Positions 10,579-21,862 of a stretch of DNA of 64,000 nt are shown here, one piece after another. A program made the translations under genes and the position numbers. This DNA is from Harmothoe impar. Its lineage: Eukaryota > Annelida > Polychaeta > Phyllodocida > Polynoidae. The stretch is taken from the NCBI GenBank assembly GCA_947462335.1, contig OX381708.1, positions 38,939,377 through 39,003,376 on the forward strand. The letters run 5' to 3'. Position 1 is the first letter of the stretch. Every line of letters starts with the position of its first letter. The notes under the pieces were generated by a model. That model saw nothing but the letters and a program-made list of their open reading frames with translations, was not told the origin of the DNA and made no database searches.

Positions 10579-10925
10579 ATAGACAAAGGTGAACGAGTTT
10601 CTGGTCTTTTTGAGGGTTATTTCACGAGTTGACCCTCGGGCCGTATTTCACGAGGCCGCAGGCCGAGTGAAATGCGGCCCGAGGGTCAACAAGTGAAATA
10701 GCCCTTCAGAAGACCAGAAACGAGTGTGCCTTTGTGTTTATTTTTTAACCTTTTTCGATTCAAATTGAAGTATTAGGGCCTATAGGGGGGTGGGGGGCTA
10801 AAATGACAAATTGATGACGTCACAGGGTCGTGTAATACGGCCATGGGTTATTTAACAGGGGGTGTGTAATACGGCCTTCCTTGCTTAAGTCATTGAGACA
10901 GCCGTATTTGATAAAAAATAAATGG
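10579..10925. mobile_element. Fold-back insertion inside Helentron-like copy 1
   Basis: The words on either side (GCACTATAT and GTATATATCTAAAAC) are contiguous in the sister copy at 15,240-15,270, so this stretch of about 347 bp is an insertion. Its first part, about 10,582-10,734, is a long hairpin. GAACGAGTTTCTGGTC and GTTGACCCTCGGGCC pair with GGCCCGAGGGTCAAC and GACCAGAAACGAG. A similar GGCCGAATTTTACGC...GGCCGCATTTCACC pattern occurs at the right edge of the window. Confidence 0.6.
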
Positions 10926-10930
10926 GTATA

Positions 10931-12270
10931 TATCTAAAACTGGACATCGACATCCATGTATCAGAGTCCTTCTAACAGAAAGCTATATTCAGTCTCATCA
11001 AAGTAGAAATACATAGGTTGCTATATGAAGGAGAAGGCCATGTTCATGCCTATGTGTATGTCTGTGTGGTTGTACATGAGTCTGTGTCCATGAGTGTCTG
11101 CATTCATGCTACAGTCATAGGGTGTTTTTATGGAAATTTCCCTTTTTTGCGATTTTGATCTTTTTTTCTCGCCAAATCGGGTGTTTTTAGGCAAATTTCA
11201 CTTTTTTGCCATTTTGAACTTTTTTCTCGCCAATTCAGGTGTTTTTGGGCAAATTTTACTTTTTTGCGATTTTGAACTTTTTTCTCGCCAAATAGGGGTT
11301 TTTTAGGCAAATTTCACTTTTTTTGCGATTTTGAACTTTTTTTCTCGCCAAATAGGGGGTTTATAGGCAAATTTCACTATTTTGCAATTTTGAACTTTTT
11401 TCTCGCCAAATAAGGTGTTTTTAGGCAAATTTCACTTTTTTGCGATTTTGAACTTTTTTCTCGCCAAATAGGGTGTTTTAGGCAAATTTCACTTTTTTGC
11501 GATTTTGAACTTTTTTCTCGCCAAATCAGGTGTTTTTAGGCAAATTTCACTTTTTTTGCGATTTTGAACTTTTTTCTCGCCAAATAGGGGTTTTTTAGGC
11601 GAATTTTACTTCTTTGCGATTTTGAACTTTTTTCTCGCCAAGAGCTGCGGAATCTGCCTCCATGCGTGATCCCATTGATGGACTCTGGATAGACCCATGC
11701 ATAGTGAAGACCTACATAGTGGACATGAGGTCAAGTTAAAAACTGCAAGTCACTTGTTTTGCAACTTGCACTGAACTGAACCTAATAGCCCTTGAGTGGA
11801 TTGTCAACAATCAATTAAACTATGACCAAACTCCCTCTATTTCGGAGACCAAATACACTATCAAATGATTTATATTTTTTCAAAATAACACCCTGTGTGG
11901 AATGGCTTGGTATTCAGGAATCCTACTGCGAATAAAAAAATGTCAAATTCTAATTCTAAATACATGAAAATTGAGAAATGCTGACGTTCACGGGTTATGT
12001 AGGAAATGTACTAAAAACAGCAAAAAAAGGCAACAAAACCCTAATTTTCTCAAAAACTGTTCAGTAGGATTTTTTCTAACTGAGGTTCCACTGTTTTCTA
12101 CCCTCATATTACACATTGGCATAGAGAATACATTGACACCTAGTCAGGATTTTGCGCTAGGAGCAATCTGTGAGGCGAAAAACAGCCAAAATGATCCACT
12201 GGTCTGAAGTATAAAACTGGGCATCGATCACTATAGAGCTACAAAGAGACAGAGAATCGATGTCCAGTAA
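10931..12270. mobile_element. Helentron/pearl-like non-autonomous element, copy 1
   Basis: ACTGGACATCGA (10,939-10,950) near the left end is inverted as ATCGATGTCCAGT (12,257-12,269) at the right. The right end also folds on itself (CTGGGCATCGAT about 40 bp before ATCGATGTCCAG). Between lies a minisatellite of 57-59-bp units. Shared sequence with copy 2 (15,208-17,033) covers about 150 bp at the left and 369 bp at the right (11,901-12,269). Inverted subterminal repeats, a tandem-repeat core and a 3' hairpin describe Helentron-derived or pearl-type elements; this assignment is inferred. The 78-residue frame at 11,971-12,207 recurs in copy 2 and most likely reflects repeat identity. Confidence 0.6.
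11117..11645. repeat. 57-59-bp minisatellite, nine units
   Basis: Nine units contain TTCTCGCCAAAT, a GGGTGTTTTTAGGC box and TTTTTTGCGATTTTGAAC. The same unit is found three times at 6,945-7,110 in a different element. Confidence 0.9.
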
Positions 12271-12378
12271 TTATTGTATAATACTATTCACTTGTCATCT
12301 TTTAGCTGCTGTGTCTGTTTAGACCTGTGTTAGGCGCTAAAGAATTCTGTTATTGCGATACAGGACCCTGCTTGTCCT

Positions 12379-13214
12379 ACTGTAAACGTATATATTTTCG
12401 CGCAGCTAAATTTTCGCGCATTTACCATAGAAGGACATGTTCGCGCAATCATATTTTCGCGCACCTGTAAGCATCACATCTTTAGCTACATTTCATTTTT
12501 TACGGTTTGTAAATCGGACAATTATTAAGGATATTAAAGCCCAAAAGGTTTAATCATATGTATATCTATGGACTGTAATGTACAAGGGCGGGGGGGTCCG
12601 GGGATCCAATACGGGACACACTCAAGTTTTTTTTGAGTTTTCACAGCATTGTTTGAGCAATTGGTAAATGATATTTTATGATTGATAAAAAGTGATAATT
12701 GGTCAGTTTGTCATTAGTTGGTGCTCAGATCTTGTAAGATCTTGGGGGTTAGCTGTATAGGAGAGCTTTGAAATTCCTGAATACATGTACTGTGATTAGT
12801 ACTAGTATTACTACATGTGTACTGTGCCCACTACTCTGAAACCCTACCCTGAACACTCCCCTCCCTCCCCATATGTATTTCCCCTTATTCCTAAATGTTC
12901 AATGTACATATATATGCAAACCCACAGTCTAGGTGTTAATTACAAAATGAGAGGAAATACCACCAAGGTAATATCACCAAGGAAGGAAAAGGGAAAAAAA
13001 CACTTTTATTCATGCTACTTCACCGATGAACATCCATGATTATTGAGACATCCATTAGCATTATAAATATGACTAGCAATATATAGTGCTACATATCATT
13101 GGAAAGCAAATTTCCAGGGCATAATTTTCGCGCACATTATAATTTCGCGCACCTAAGCATGTGCGCGAAAAACGCGAAAATATGTACTGAGCGAAAATTA
13201 ATACGTTTACAGTA
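12379..13214. mobile_element. MITE with CTGTAAACGTAT ends and TA duplication
   Basis: The left end TACTGTAAACGTATATATTTTCGC and the right end GCGAAAATTAATACGTTTACAGTA are inverted copies, bounded by TA on both sides. The words TTCGCGCA and GCGCGAAAA recur inside each end. A small mariner-type non-autonomous element is likely (inferred from TA). It lies between repeats A2 and B2 of the Ngaro element. Confidence 0.65.
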
Positions 13215-13320
13215 ATCTGCTGTGTTATTTATGTCATTTATTGTTATTGGTTGTCACTAAAAAGATGAGTGTGACGGGTATTTGTAACTGTGATAGTACT
13301 TCAGTGTTAATATAAATATA

Positions 13321-13553
13321 GGCTGATATTTAGGTACTATATATTTCCACCACACCAATGTCTCGTGTCTTCTCTTATATTAATATTATATTAATTATAT
13401 TAATAACCTACCTACCGGTAACTTATCAATATGGGGATATCCCTAAGTATCCATGGTAACTTAGCTTTCTCTCATATAAGCCTAGCCCGAGTGCTGGCAT
13501 TATTATATATATTATTGTTATGTATCCTAATAATATATTCCACCCCCCTAACC

Positions 13554-13559
<6 letters not shown>
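13321..13559 (+). repeat. Ngaro split direct repeat B2, right end
   Basis: This copy of B1 (9,913-10,150) has one extra C. It runs directly into the TA microsatellite, so it marks the right terminus of the element. Confidence 0.85.

Positions 13560-13632
<73 letters not shown>
13556..13632. repeat. (TA)n microsatellite at right edge of Ngaro element
   Basis: About 38 TA units. Together with the TA run at 4,461-4,508 it frames the retrotransposon. The Tyr-Ile repeat frames read from both strands here are artefacts. Confidence 0.95.
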
Positions 13633-13635
<3 letters not shown>

Positions 13636-13752
13636 GGGTGAGAGAAAGGACAGGGTGGGAGGGAGGAGAGACATAGGGGTAGACTTGCAGGTAAACCTGA
13701 GGCAAAAGCTGCTGCGGCTTGCGGTAGGATGTCTGAGTTCGCTTTACATTTG

Positions 13753-14590
13753 CAGGGTTCGCGCTAACCACTCGCCAAATCGCCAATGGCGAATCAAAGT
13801 TGAATTTGGCTAATGCTACTGCCTGGAAATTCGCCAAATTGGCTAATTGTGATTGAGGGAATGATTTTACCTAATCACTATAGCCATGTTATATATCATT
13901 GGAAAGGGGAAATTACGGAGAAGCCAGCCAGTTTGATTATATTCTGATGTAACTTCATTATGAACATTCTCAAAAGAAAAACTTTATTCCAGGCCCAGAA
14001 ATTTAGATCTTTGAAACTATAGGCAAGAGTAACCTATCAGTGCCTTCTCTAGGTGAAAGTCTCAGAGGGGGAATTTAGGGTGGAGAAGTGAGAAAGCAGG
14101 AGTTAGTGAGAGCAGGACTGGGAGAGGATGGCGGTAGATAAGCTTGGATCATTATATGGCCTTTTAAAAAAAGAAAAGAAATCTTGGAAAATGTAATCAA
14201 CTGCAAACGGTACAGTTTCCTAAAGACTGATTTTTCAAGCCATAACCACTCCCCTTTTAAAAGGAATTAAAACAATGGCAATTCTATCCCTCTTTTCAAG
14301 ATACCTTCCCATTTTCAAATTTTCACAAAATTTATTTGCATATTGCTGTATTGTGAACTGCGCCCAAATTGTGATAAGAATTCACAGTTTACATCTCAAG
14401 TAATTAGACAATTCCTATGGGTAAGCCAGAAAGTAAGTCTTGGAAGACCATGTTAAATGGTATGAGAATTAAATCTCAAATGATTTAAAAAAGACAAGAA
14501 AGTTTGGCTAATCAATGCCGAATTTGGCTAATCAAAATAGGCATCAATTCGCCAAACTGGCTAATAGAATACATGTACTAGCGCTGACCC
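13753..14590. mobile_element. Candidate inverted-repeat element (TTCGCCAAAYTGGCTAAT)
   Basis: CAGGGTTCGCGCTAACC at 13,753 and TAGCGCTGACCC ending at 14,590 form imperfect inverted ends. Near both ends the words TTCGCCAAATTGGCTAAT and AATTTGGCTAATCAA repeat. No target duplication could be fixed and no protein is present. Confidence 0.45.
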
Positions 14591-14704
14591 AGATTTGGTC
14601 ATTTTCCATGGATAACTTGTCTCAACCTGGTCTAACTCATGCGATTATTTTGTATCCTGGATGCATCATCCAAATAGTGTGCCGCATGTACGTTGTGTAA
14701 CATA

Positions 14705-14953
14705 GCACCTGCACCACTCAACCTATACGGGACTAGCACATCCTGGTACCTCAGGTAGTCGGGGGCTAAACCCCATCTCCTTATCAGGCTAATCGCCTCT
14801 CCTCACACCAAGAACAAAGGTGCTGATAAGAAATTCTCCCATGATGCACTGCTCTGGAGTCGGGGGCCTAACCACAATGCATTGCTCTGAGTCAAGATGG
14901 CGGCCCCCATAGCCTAATGCGCTAGTCCCGTATAGGTCGCATGATGCAGGTGC
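14705..14953. mobile_element. Fold-back element with 33-bp arms
   Basis: GCACCTGCACCACTCAACC plus TATACGGGACTAGC at the left pairs with GCTAGTCCCGTATA plus GGTCGCATGATGCAGGTGC at the right, giving 33-bp arms around a 183-bp core. The core itself repeats AGTCGGGGGCTAAACC twice. Confidence 0.6.
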
Positions 14954-15207
14954 CTCAAGAAAGTCTCACGGAGTAAGGCCAGCTGCACCAAAAAAAAGGT
15001 ATACTTGGGGGAATAAATCATATAATTATAATGACTTTTTCTTTTTTGCCAATGCTTGGCAAAAAAGAAATTACAGGTACTTGCAATTTACAGGTGAATT
15101 ATCAACCAACTGGCATGTTCAATATCACACACAATACACACTGGCTCATCATCATTGCGGACATACTGATGTTCCCAGTTTCTGCTGGCCTGGTGCCAAC
15201 CAAAATC

Positions 15208-17033
15208 TTAATATACAGCAGTCCAACATTATAGCACTCCAATGCACTATATGGATATATATCTAAAACTGGACATCGACATCCATGTAACAGAAAGCTA
15301 TATTTATTAGAAGTAGAAATCCATGAATATCTATATGAAGGAGAACACCATGTTCATGCCTATATGTCTGTGTGTATGTTCATTTCGAAATTCAAGATTG
15401 CAACCATTGATTGAATGCCACCATGCTTTCAATGTAATCTCGAATTGCAGTTGCAGTAGTTTGATACTAATAAAAAAAAATCTATTCTATTTTTCTTTCA
15501 TGAACAGTTGGCATCCCATAGATTCAAGATGGCTATCACTTATTGAATGTCCCGATGCTTGAAATGCAATCTTGACTTGTAGTTGCATTAATTTGATACT
15601 ATCAAAAAAACAAATCCTATTTGATTTTTCCTTCATTCAACCCATTCAAGATGGCTACCATTTACTAAATGCCACAATGCTTTCAGTGCAATGAAGAATT
15701 GTAGTTGCATTAATTTGATATCTATATAAGAACATTTCTATTTGATACCTTTTTCAAACACAGTTTGCACCCCATAGGTTTAGGATGGCCACCATTCATT
15801 GAATGCCACAATGCTTTAAATGCAATCTTGAAATGTAGTTGCATTAATTTTAAACTGTTAAAAACATCCAATTTAGTTGTTTTTTTCATGAAGAGTTGGC
15901 ACCCCATAGGTTCAAGATGGCCACCAATCATTGAATGCCATAATGCTTAAATGCAATCTTGAGTTGCTGTTGCATTAATTTGATTCTTAAAAAAAAACCT
16001 TTCTTTTTTTTCTTTCATGAACAGTTGGCACCCCATACATTCAAGGTGGCTACCAGTCATTGCATGCCACAATGCTTTAAGTGCAATCACAAATTGTAGT
16101 TGCATTAATCTGATACTAATAAAAAAACTAATTCTATTCTTTTTTTTATTTATGAACAGTTGGCACCCCATATATTTAAGATGACTACCATTCATTGAAT
16201 GCCCCGATGCTTGAAATGCAATCTCGAATTGTAGTTGCATCAATTTAATGCTAATAAAAAACAAATTCTTATCAATTTTTCTTTCATGAATATTTGGCAC
16301 CCCATAAGGTGGCCACCATTCATATTAATGCAAATAGAATGCTTTAAGTGCTATCACGACTTGTAGTTGCATTAATCTGATACTAAAAAAAAAAAAATCT
16401 ATTTGAATTTTCTTTCATGAACAGTTGGCACCCCATAAATTAAAAATGCACCCAGCACCCAGGTCAACAGCTATATACAGACACGTGTACCTCCCCTGCC
16501 TGTTCTCCTTCAATGCACAGTGAAGAGGGTGGGAGGGGGTGACCATCAACAGTGCATAAACACTTTGATTGGATGACAATGCAGTTTTTATATTACAACC
16601 TAAATTTGTGCAACGAAAATCATCAAGAAATACTAAGTATTTTTTCCAAAGAATAGCTTTTCTAGAATGGCTCGGTATTCAGGAATCCTACTGCGAATAA
16701 AAAAATGTCAAATTCTAATTCTAAATACCTGAAAATTGAGAAATGCTGACGTTCACGGGTTATGTAGGAAATGTACTAAAAACAGCAAAAAAGGGCAACA
16801 AAACCCTAATTTTCTCAAAAACTGTTCAGTAGGATTTTTTCTAACTGAGGTTCCACTGTTTTCTACCCTCATATTACACATTGGCATAGAGAATATATTG
16901 ACACCTAGTCAGGATTTTGCGCTAGGAGCAATCTGTGAGGCGAAAAACAGCCAAAATGAGCCACTGGTCTGAAGTATAAAACTGGGCATCGATCACTATA
17001 GAGCTACAAAGAGACAGAGAATCGATGTCCAGT
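15208..17033. mobile_element. Helentron/pearl-like non-autonomous element, copy 2
   Basis: The left part (15,208-15,378, with ACTGGACATCGA at 15,268-15,279) and right part (16,666-17,033, ending ATCGATGTCCAGT at 17,021-17,033) match copy 1. The middle is a quite different minisatellite of about 130-bp units. The right end folds as in copy 1. The pair shows that the ends are the conserved mobile part and the tandem core is exchangeable. Confidence 0.6.
15385..16445. repeat. About 130-bp minisatellite, 8-9 units
   Basis: Units repeat TTTCATGAACAGTTGGCACC, CATTGAATGCCACAATGC and TAGTTGCATTAATTTGATAC at spacings of 120-138 bp. Divergence between units is high, so the array is old. The reading frames across it are translations of the repeat. 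Confidence 0.9.
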
Positions 17034-17820
17034 AAAAACAGGTAGGCAACATTGTGAACATGGTCTTTTTGTCATGCAGTTTTATGCCGGACCAGTGGTC
17101 ATACCATGCGGTTCAAAAGATAACCTTGCCACCAGATCTCTTTAAAAAAGTGTCCCATAGGTATATCATTGCATTGTATACAACCATGTGGTCCATGTTG
17201 CTATGTCCACAGTACATGTCTATAGTGGGCAACATTGCAGAGAATTTCTATGACAATTTTTCTGGTATATTTCTTTTTGATATTTTCATCCGATTTTTTT
17301 CATTTGTGGAATTAATCTCTTCATATTGATCCCATCTACCTTCTCCAGTCTACCTTCTCCAGTCAGCCTGCACGGCCCCAGCCTTCATGACTTCCCTAGC
17401 TGCTTTGAAAGTCAGGACATCTCAACTGAGGGAAAATTTAGTCAGAGGGCGGCTTCTGTTAACTCAGCGGAACCGAGTCAAAAATCTCTGAAAGGTCACC
17501 CTAAATAACCCCTCTCCACACATTGTCCATCAAAACAAAAATATTCTAACGGTTGCCCTAAACCATTGTCAATGGTCCCCTCCCCCCTCTACACATGGTA
17601 ACAAATGTCTACTCCCCCCCCCCCCATCCACTCCACATAATTTTAAAGGTAGATTTCGGCCCTCTCCACACATTGCTCATTAAAAGATTGATTAAGCGAT
17701 TGACCCCTCTAACTTTAGCGAGTTATCATTTTTTAACAAGGGCAGGGGGGTGGGGGTAAACAGTGAAACCATCCTTTACTCATTCACATTGTGTAATATT
17801 ATTTACGTGCATGTATATAT
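17034..17820. other. Gene-free stretch
   Basis: No recognised gene. A C-rich run lies at about 17,610-17,625. The word TTATCATTTTTTAACAAGGG near 17,722 resembles the end of the G/C-run element at 31,023-31,444. Confidence 0.4.
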
Positions 17821-18077
17821 GACTCCAGGATGGTGTTTCTCCACAAATATACGGACGTCCGTTTATTTGCGGATGTCCGTAAATACACTCTCCATATATT
17901 TATGGAGCTCCGCAAATATAGGCCTATATGTCTTTTTGGTACTTAAGCATACAGATACGGACCTCCGTATATATTTGCGGACATCCGTATATGTTTGCGG
18001 AGCTCCATAAATATATTTGTGGATGTTCGCAAATTTGCGGACGTCCGCAAATTTGTGGAGAAACAGGACCCAGTCTA
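17821..18077. mobile_element. Inverted-repeat element with eight GGANNTCC palindromes
   Basis: Outer inverted ends GTTTCTCCACAAAT (17,835-17,848) and ATTTGTGGAGAAAC (18,051-18,064) enclose an array of eight near-palindromic octamers: GGACGTCC 17,853; GGATGTCC 17,871; GGAGCTCC 17,904; GGACCTCC 17,959; GGACATCC 17,979; GGAGCTCC 17,999; GGATGTTC 18,021; GGACGTCC 18,039. They are separated by AT-rich GCAAATATA-like words. Many spacings are 18-22 bp. No protein is encoded. Confidence 0.6.
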
Positions 18078-19530
18078 GTTTTAAAACAGTGAACGCAACA
18101 CAGCAATTTCCCATTCTCTTTGTTTATTTGGCATCAAGCGGCTTTTATACATCCTTTACTTGTGTCAAAGTATTCCTCGGTTCCTGCATACAGCTCAAAT
18201 ATAATACATTTCACAGGGTTAACATTGAACTGGGGGTAACCTTGAATATTGTCTTTTACTTCGTATACATTGTGGAGAACAGATCAATCGTACCCTTATT
18301 TAAGGCCTCCACTCCTTTCTAAATGCAGGGGTTGTTTTTAGACCAATGACATAATTTCCTGGTATTTGGGGTCCAAACGGTACCCACATATATAACTGTT
18401 ATCAGTGTGTGTCTTGCAGCACCCAGTGGAATTCAATGGCAGCGCACACGAGGTGTCCAGCGAATTTGTATCTAGCGTTTTATTATTTTAAATATTTAAG
18501 TCCAATGACAAATACCAGTAGTCTTCCTTTTCTTTCTCTACATCGAGTACAGTGATAATACATCCAAATACATGAAAAGAATGTGCTTAAGGTTCGTGCT
18601 ATCTTACAATGGTATCTTGATTAACTTGGATTAACCGCTTTCAAGTGATTATATTTTGGGTCCAATTTACCCAGTATCTTTCAACTTTTAAAGTAATACT
18701 TTCAACATCCGACCTTTCAATGTGCTGTATGCATGGTGACAATGTGCAAACCGAACTCTATACAGAACACACAATCATGTACATTGTATATATATATATA
18801 TATATCTAATAATAATATATAAAAGAAAGGACCTCTAGATACTATGAACAAAAAGGATGAATTTCTTGCCACGCCAGTAAATACACCTATATACATCATA
18901 TTTAAATTATCGTCGATTATCTCTTCTCAGATACCACGAGAATCGTATAATTGACCAAGTTCAGAAATGACTATTGATACATACATGGGTATAGCAACCA
19001 TTAACCTTCATATGTCAAATCTATATACAAAATGTCCCCCTCCATTTATGATAACCTTAACAGTTTTACATTTACATCATGAGTACTTCCCACCCGATAG
19101 ATCCGTATATATCCTTCACACCGGTGTGTACGAGGGGCTACATGTAAGATGTACATGTAAGACTATGTAAGACATTGGCAAGGGTCAGGTTAGATAAACA
19201 GGATATGATATGGATAGTAAAAGAGCTTGTATAGATTGCATCCCCCAACCCGATTATCCAAGGCCAACTTGGAAACTGGCTATTTCCCGGACTAGCCAGG
19301 CCAAAAGGTCTACGCAAGGTGACTGGTTTATACAAAGAAAATATTGCGCAGGTATTATGACTCTTTTAGGTTGTACAAAGTGTTTTATATTATTCAGTGC
19401 CATACTTTGCTGTCATCATGATGATCGTTCAGAAAGGCATATTGGCTGCTGACAATATAAGGCCCTCCCGTAATCCTCAAACACCAAAACTTAGACATGT
19501 GTGGTAATTATGTAAATATAAATAGCTGAC
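18078..19530. other. Gene-free stretch
   Basis: No conserved protein or RNA gene is recognised. A short (TA)n tract lies at 18,786-18,806. Confidence 0.4.
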
Positions 19531-19536
19531 AGCCTT

Positions 19537-19720
19537 TAACCCTTTAAAGATGGCCTGATGCCCCAAGGCATTGTTTTAGATTTTCCACGGGCGCTACGTT
19601 GGTGTATCATGCCAACGCTTCGGAGGAATCGACCACATAAGCAATGATGGCATGATGCATGAATGTAGCGCTGGCGTGTTCTTTTCTCGCCAGCGCTATA
19701 TTTATGCATAGTGACTAATG
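19537..19720. repeat. Dispersed GATGCATGAATG repeat, copy A
   Basis: TTAACCCTTTAAAGATGGCC starts the copy. GCATGATGCATGAATGTAGC and the hairpin AGCGCTGGCG...CGCCAGCGCT follow. Related sequence occurs at 21,630, 23,046, 43,139 and 58,086. A non-autonomous DNA element family is likely (inferred). Confidence 0.5.
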
Positions 19721-21629
19721 ACCCAATCAAGCACATGGTAATAATAAATGCAGTGTTTGGAGTGTACAAAGACAACGAATTGTGAATAACAGTTGTGCAT
19801 TTATTCCCATACGATTTGGGACCCTCAGTTGGTATTTTAGAGCTTGGGGGTCTTTCCTTATATGTTATTGACACGATTTTTTGCACTTCAAGCCGACAGC
19901 GGGTCCTTGAAAGAGACAGCAGATAGATACGCTGACATTGCATCAGCGTAAATGAGCTATATCGTAGGAGAATCTACACCCAGAATCAGTGGGCTTACTG
20001 TGCACTTAAAAGCAAAGGCATACATTATTGCCATGCTTAGTTTCACTGAATGAAATGGACACATATTCTCTGTCGATCATAAGTTATTGCACCCCAAATA
20101 AAACATCTAGAGGTGATGAAGTAAAAACATTGAAGTAGAGATGGTTTACCATTGCCACTCAAAGGTGGCGGATATTAAATGCAAGAGAATAAACAAGAGT
20201 CACACAACTGATATTCACAGTATGGTCTGAGAAAAGCACATGACTGTTAATCAGTCACACATGTTACATACTCTGAGAAAACATACCTTAAACAGAAGGA
20301 GATACATAATATACATGTGTATTCTTAATTAATCATGTACCCTACTCCTTTCCCTTATGACTAGAATCCCTATTCTAACAAGCTTAGCTGTATATAAAAC
20401 CCTCTTATCACAACTAAAATTCGGTTTTCACCTGCCTTTCAGTATATATATGGAAACTCCAGCATGTACATCAACACACAAAACCAGAAAGAAAAAGAAA
20501 TTACACGAGACATTCCTTTTTTAAAGGTTTCGTCACAATTTCCTTTGCTTCACATGTAATGATTGAAATCCTCTTCCATCGCCATAATTAAATGAAGCTT
20601 GTATTGACAGCGACTATCTACTAAGCACATGTTATCAACTCTCCCTAAACTCAAAATATATACACAAGTACTATCGGGTATTCTTCCCTCAACACCCATT
20701 GGAGGAAAGTCTGAGAAAATTGAGAGGAAAATTTAACAAGTCTTATGGAGTTTGATTAGAAGTAAATAGAACACGTTTAAGATTAGCACCAAAGGTCTGA
20801 AATCATGGTGAAACTACCACCAGAGGGGAATATCTTTCATTTAGGGAAATTTTAGAAACTCTTTGACATTCCTCCCTTCACATTTGATGATATCCTTATT
20901 TTCGTTTGGTGAGATACAGTTGGTGTTGTGCAGAATCTATCCCAATATCTAGGACAGTCCGCATGTAGCTTAGCTTCAATTCTTGCATCTCAAAACTCCC
21001 AATCTTCTAAATGTAATGCGTACACATCAATCCACGATATCTGGTTTTAGTAATGATTCTTCTTTCTGTGCACAGCTGCTTTGGCTGCGTACAGTAAATG
21101 ATCAATGCATATGAGCAGCCACACAGAAAGGATATCTGACACGGAGGATGCGCGGTCCACCCTTTCTGCGTGGCCTCTCACTCTTAGGTTCTATGTGGGT
21201 TAACAAGAGGAGCAAGAACCTTAGCTAAGACACTGATTTTAAATTATGAACTGTTACTATCAAAAGCTATACATGAAAACATTATACTGGGTAAGCCTTT
21301 TCACAACAGTCCTTATAGTACAAAGGCGTTAACTTAACCAGGCGTTATCACACCCAATGCATAGATGACAACTCACAGATCTACTTCTGGCAGTAGCATT
21401 GTGCACCGATCAGAACAGTGTAGCATTTTCTCAATATAAATCACTTTATCATATCTCCACGTTGGTGATTTTCTTGGGGAGCTATTTGGTACCACTGCCC
21501 CTCTTTTTGATGTAGAGTATGTAGTACCTTTGTCAGTACAAATACATGTATTCTGACTGGTGCACAATATCAATCCCCACCAGCGGTTTACCCCAAACGT
21601 AACCCTTAGATAAACTGCCCAGTAAGTGT
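19721..21629. other. Gene-free stretch
   Basis: AT-rich. No exon with recognisable protein homology, no RNA gene and no clear tandem repeat seen. TTAACCCTTTAAAG at 19,537 and CTTTAAGGGTTAA near 21,850 could be the two ends of one 2.3-kb element, but this is speculative. Confidence 0.4.
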
Positions 21630-21862
21630 TTAACGCATGATGCCTTTTGGCGTCATGATGCATGAATACAGCCCTGGTGAGTAACTCGCTAGGGCTGCAT
21701 TTATTTTGAGCATCATATTGAGGGTTGATACACTCTCGAAGGATCGGTATGATGCATGAATATACACAAGATTCCAATCTACCCGCCAGGGCTGCATTAT
21801 GAAGGCATTATGACGACAAAGGGCATAGCACATTAAAGCATTATACGGTCCTTTAAGGGTTA
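21630..21862. repeat. Dispersed GATGCATGAATG repeat, copy B
   Basis: GTCATGATGCATGAATACAGCC, the inverted pair CCCTGGTGAGT/ACTCGCTAGGG, and a right end CATTAAAGCATTATACGGTCC plus TTTAAGGGTTAA. The fullest copy of the right end of this family. Confidence 0.55.

Larger units (their letters stand above)
4511..13559 (+). mobile_element. Degenerate Ngaro-type tyrosine-recombinase retrotransposon
   Basis: In order the element shows direct repeat A1 (4,511-4,810), a gag-like frame, reverse transcriptase with YLDD, RNase H, tyrosine recombinase, repeat B1 (9,913-10,150), repeat A2 (10,151-10,450) and repeat B2 (13,321-13,559). A1-ORFs-B1A2-B2 is the split direct repeat layout known for Ngaro elements, as is the gene order gag-RT-RNase H-recombinase without a methyltransferase domain. 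A1 and A2 differ at about three positions in 300, and B1 and B2 by about one base, so the insertion is fairly young. A2 and B2 are pushed apart by nested elements at about 10,536-12,270 and 12,379-13,214. Gag and RT are broken, but the recombinase frame is open. Confidence 0.8.

Noticed and set aside
11971..12207. Conserved 78-residue protein (second copy at 16,736-16,972)
   Set aside because: Both frames lie in the shared right half of two copies of one non-autonomous element. The few differences are compatible with repeat divergence, and no known domain is seen.
13426..13837. Tyr-Ile repeat proteins
   Set aside because: Pure translation of the TA microsatellite.
15385..16445. CRISPR array
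   Set aside because: Units of about 130 bp are diverged along their whole length with no constant repeat plus variable spacer pattern; the genome is eukaryotic.
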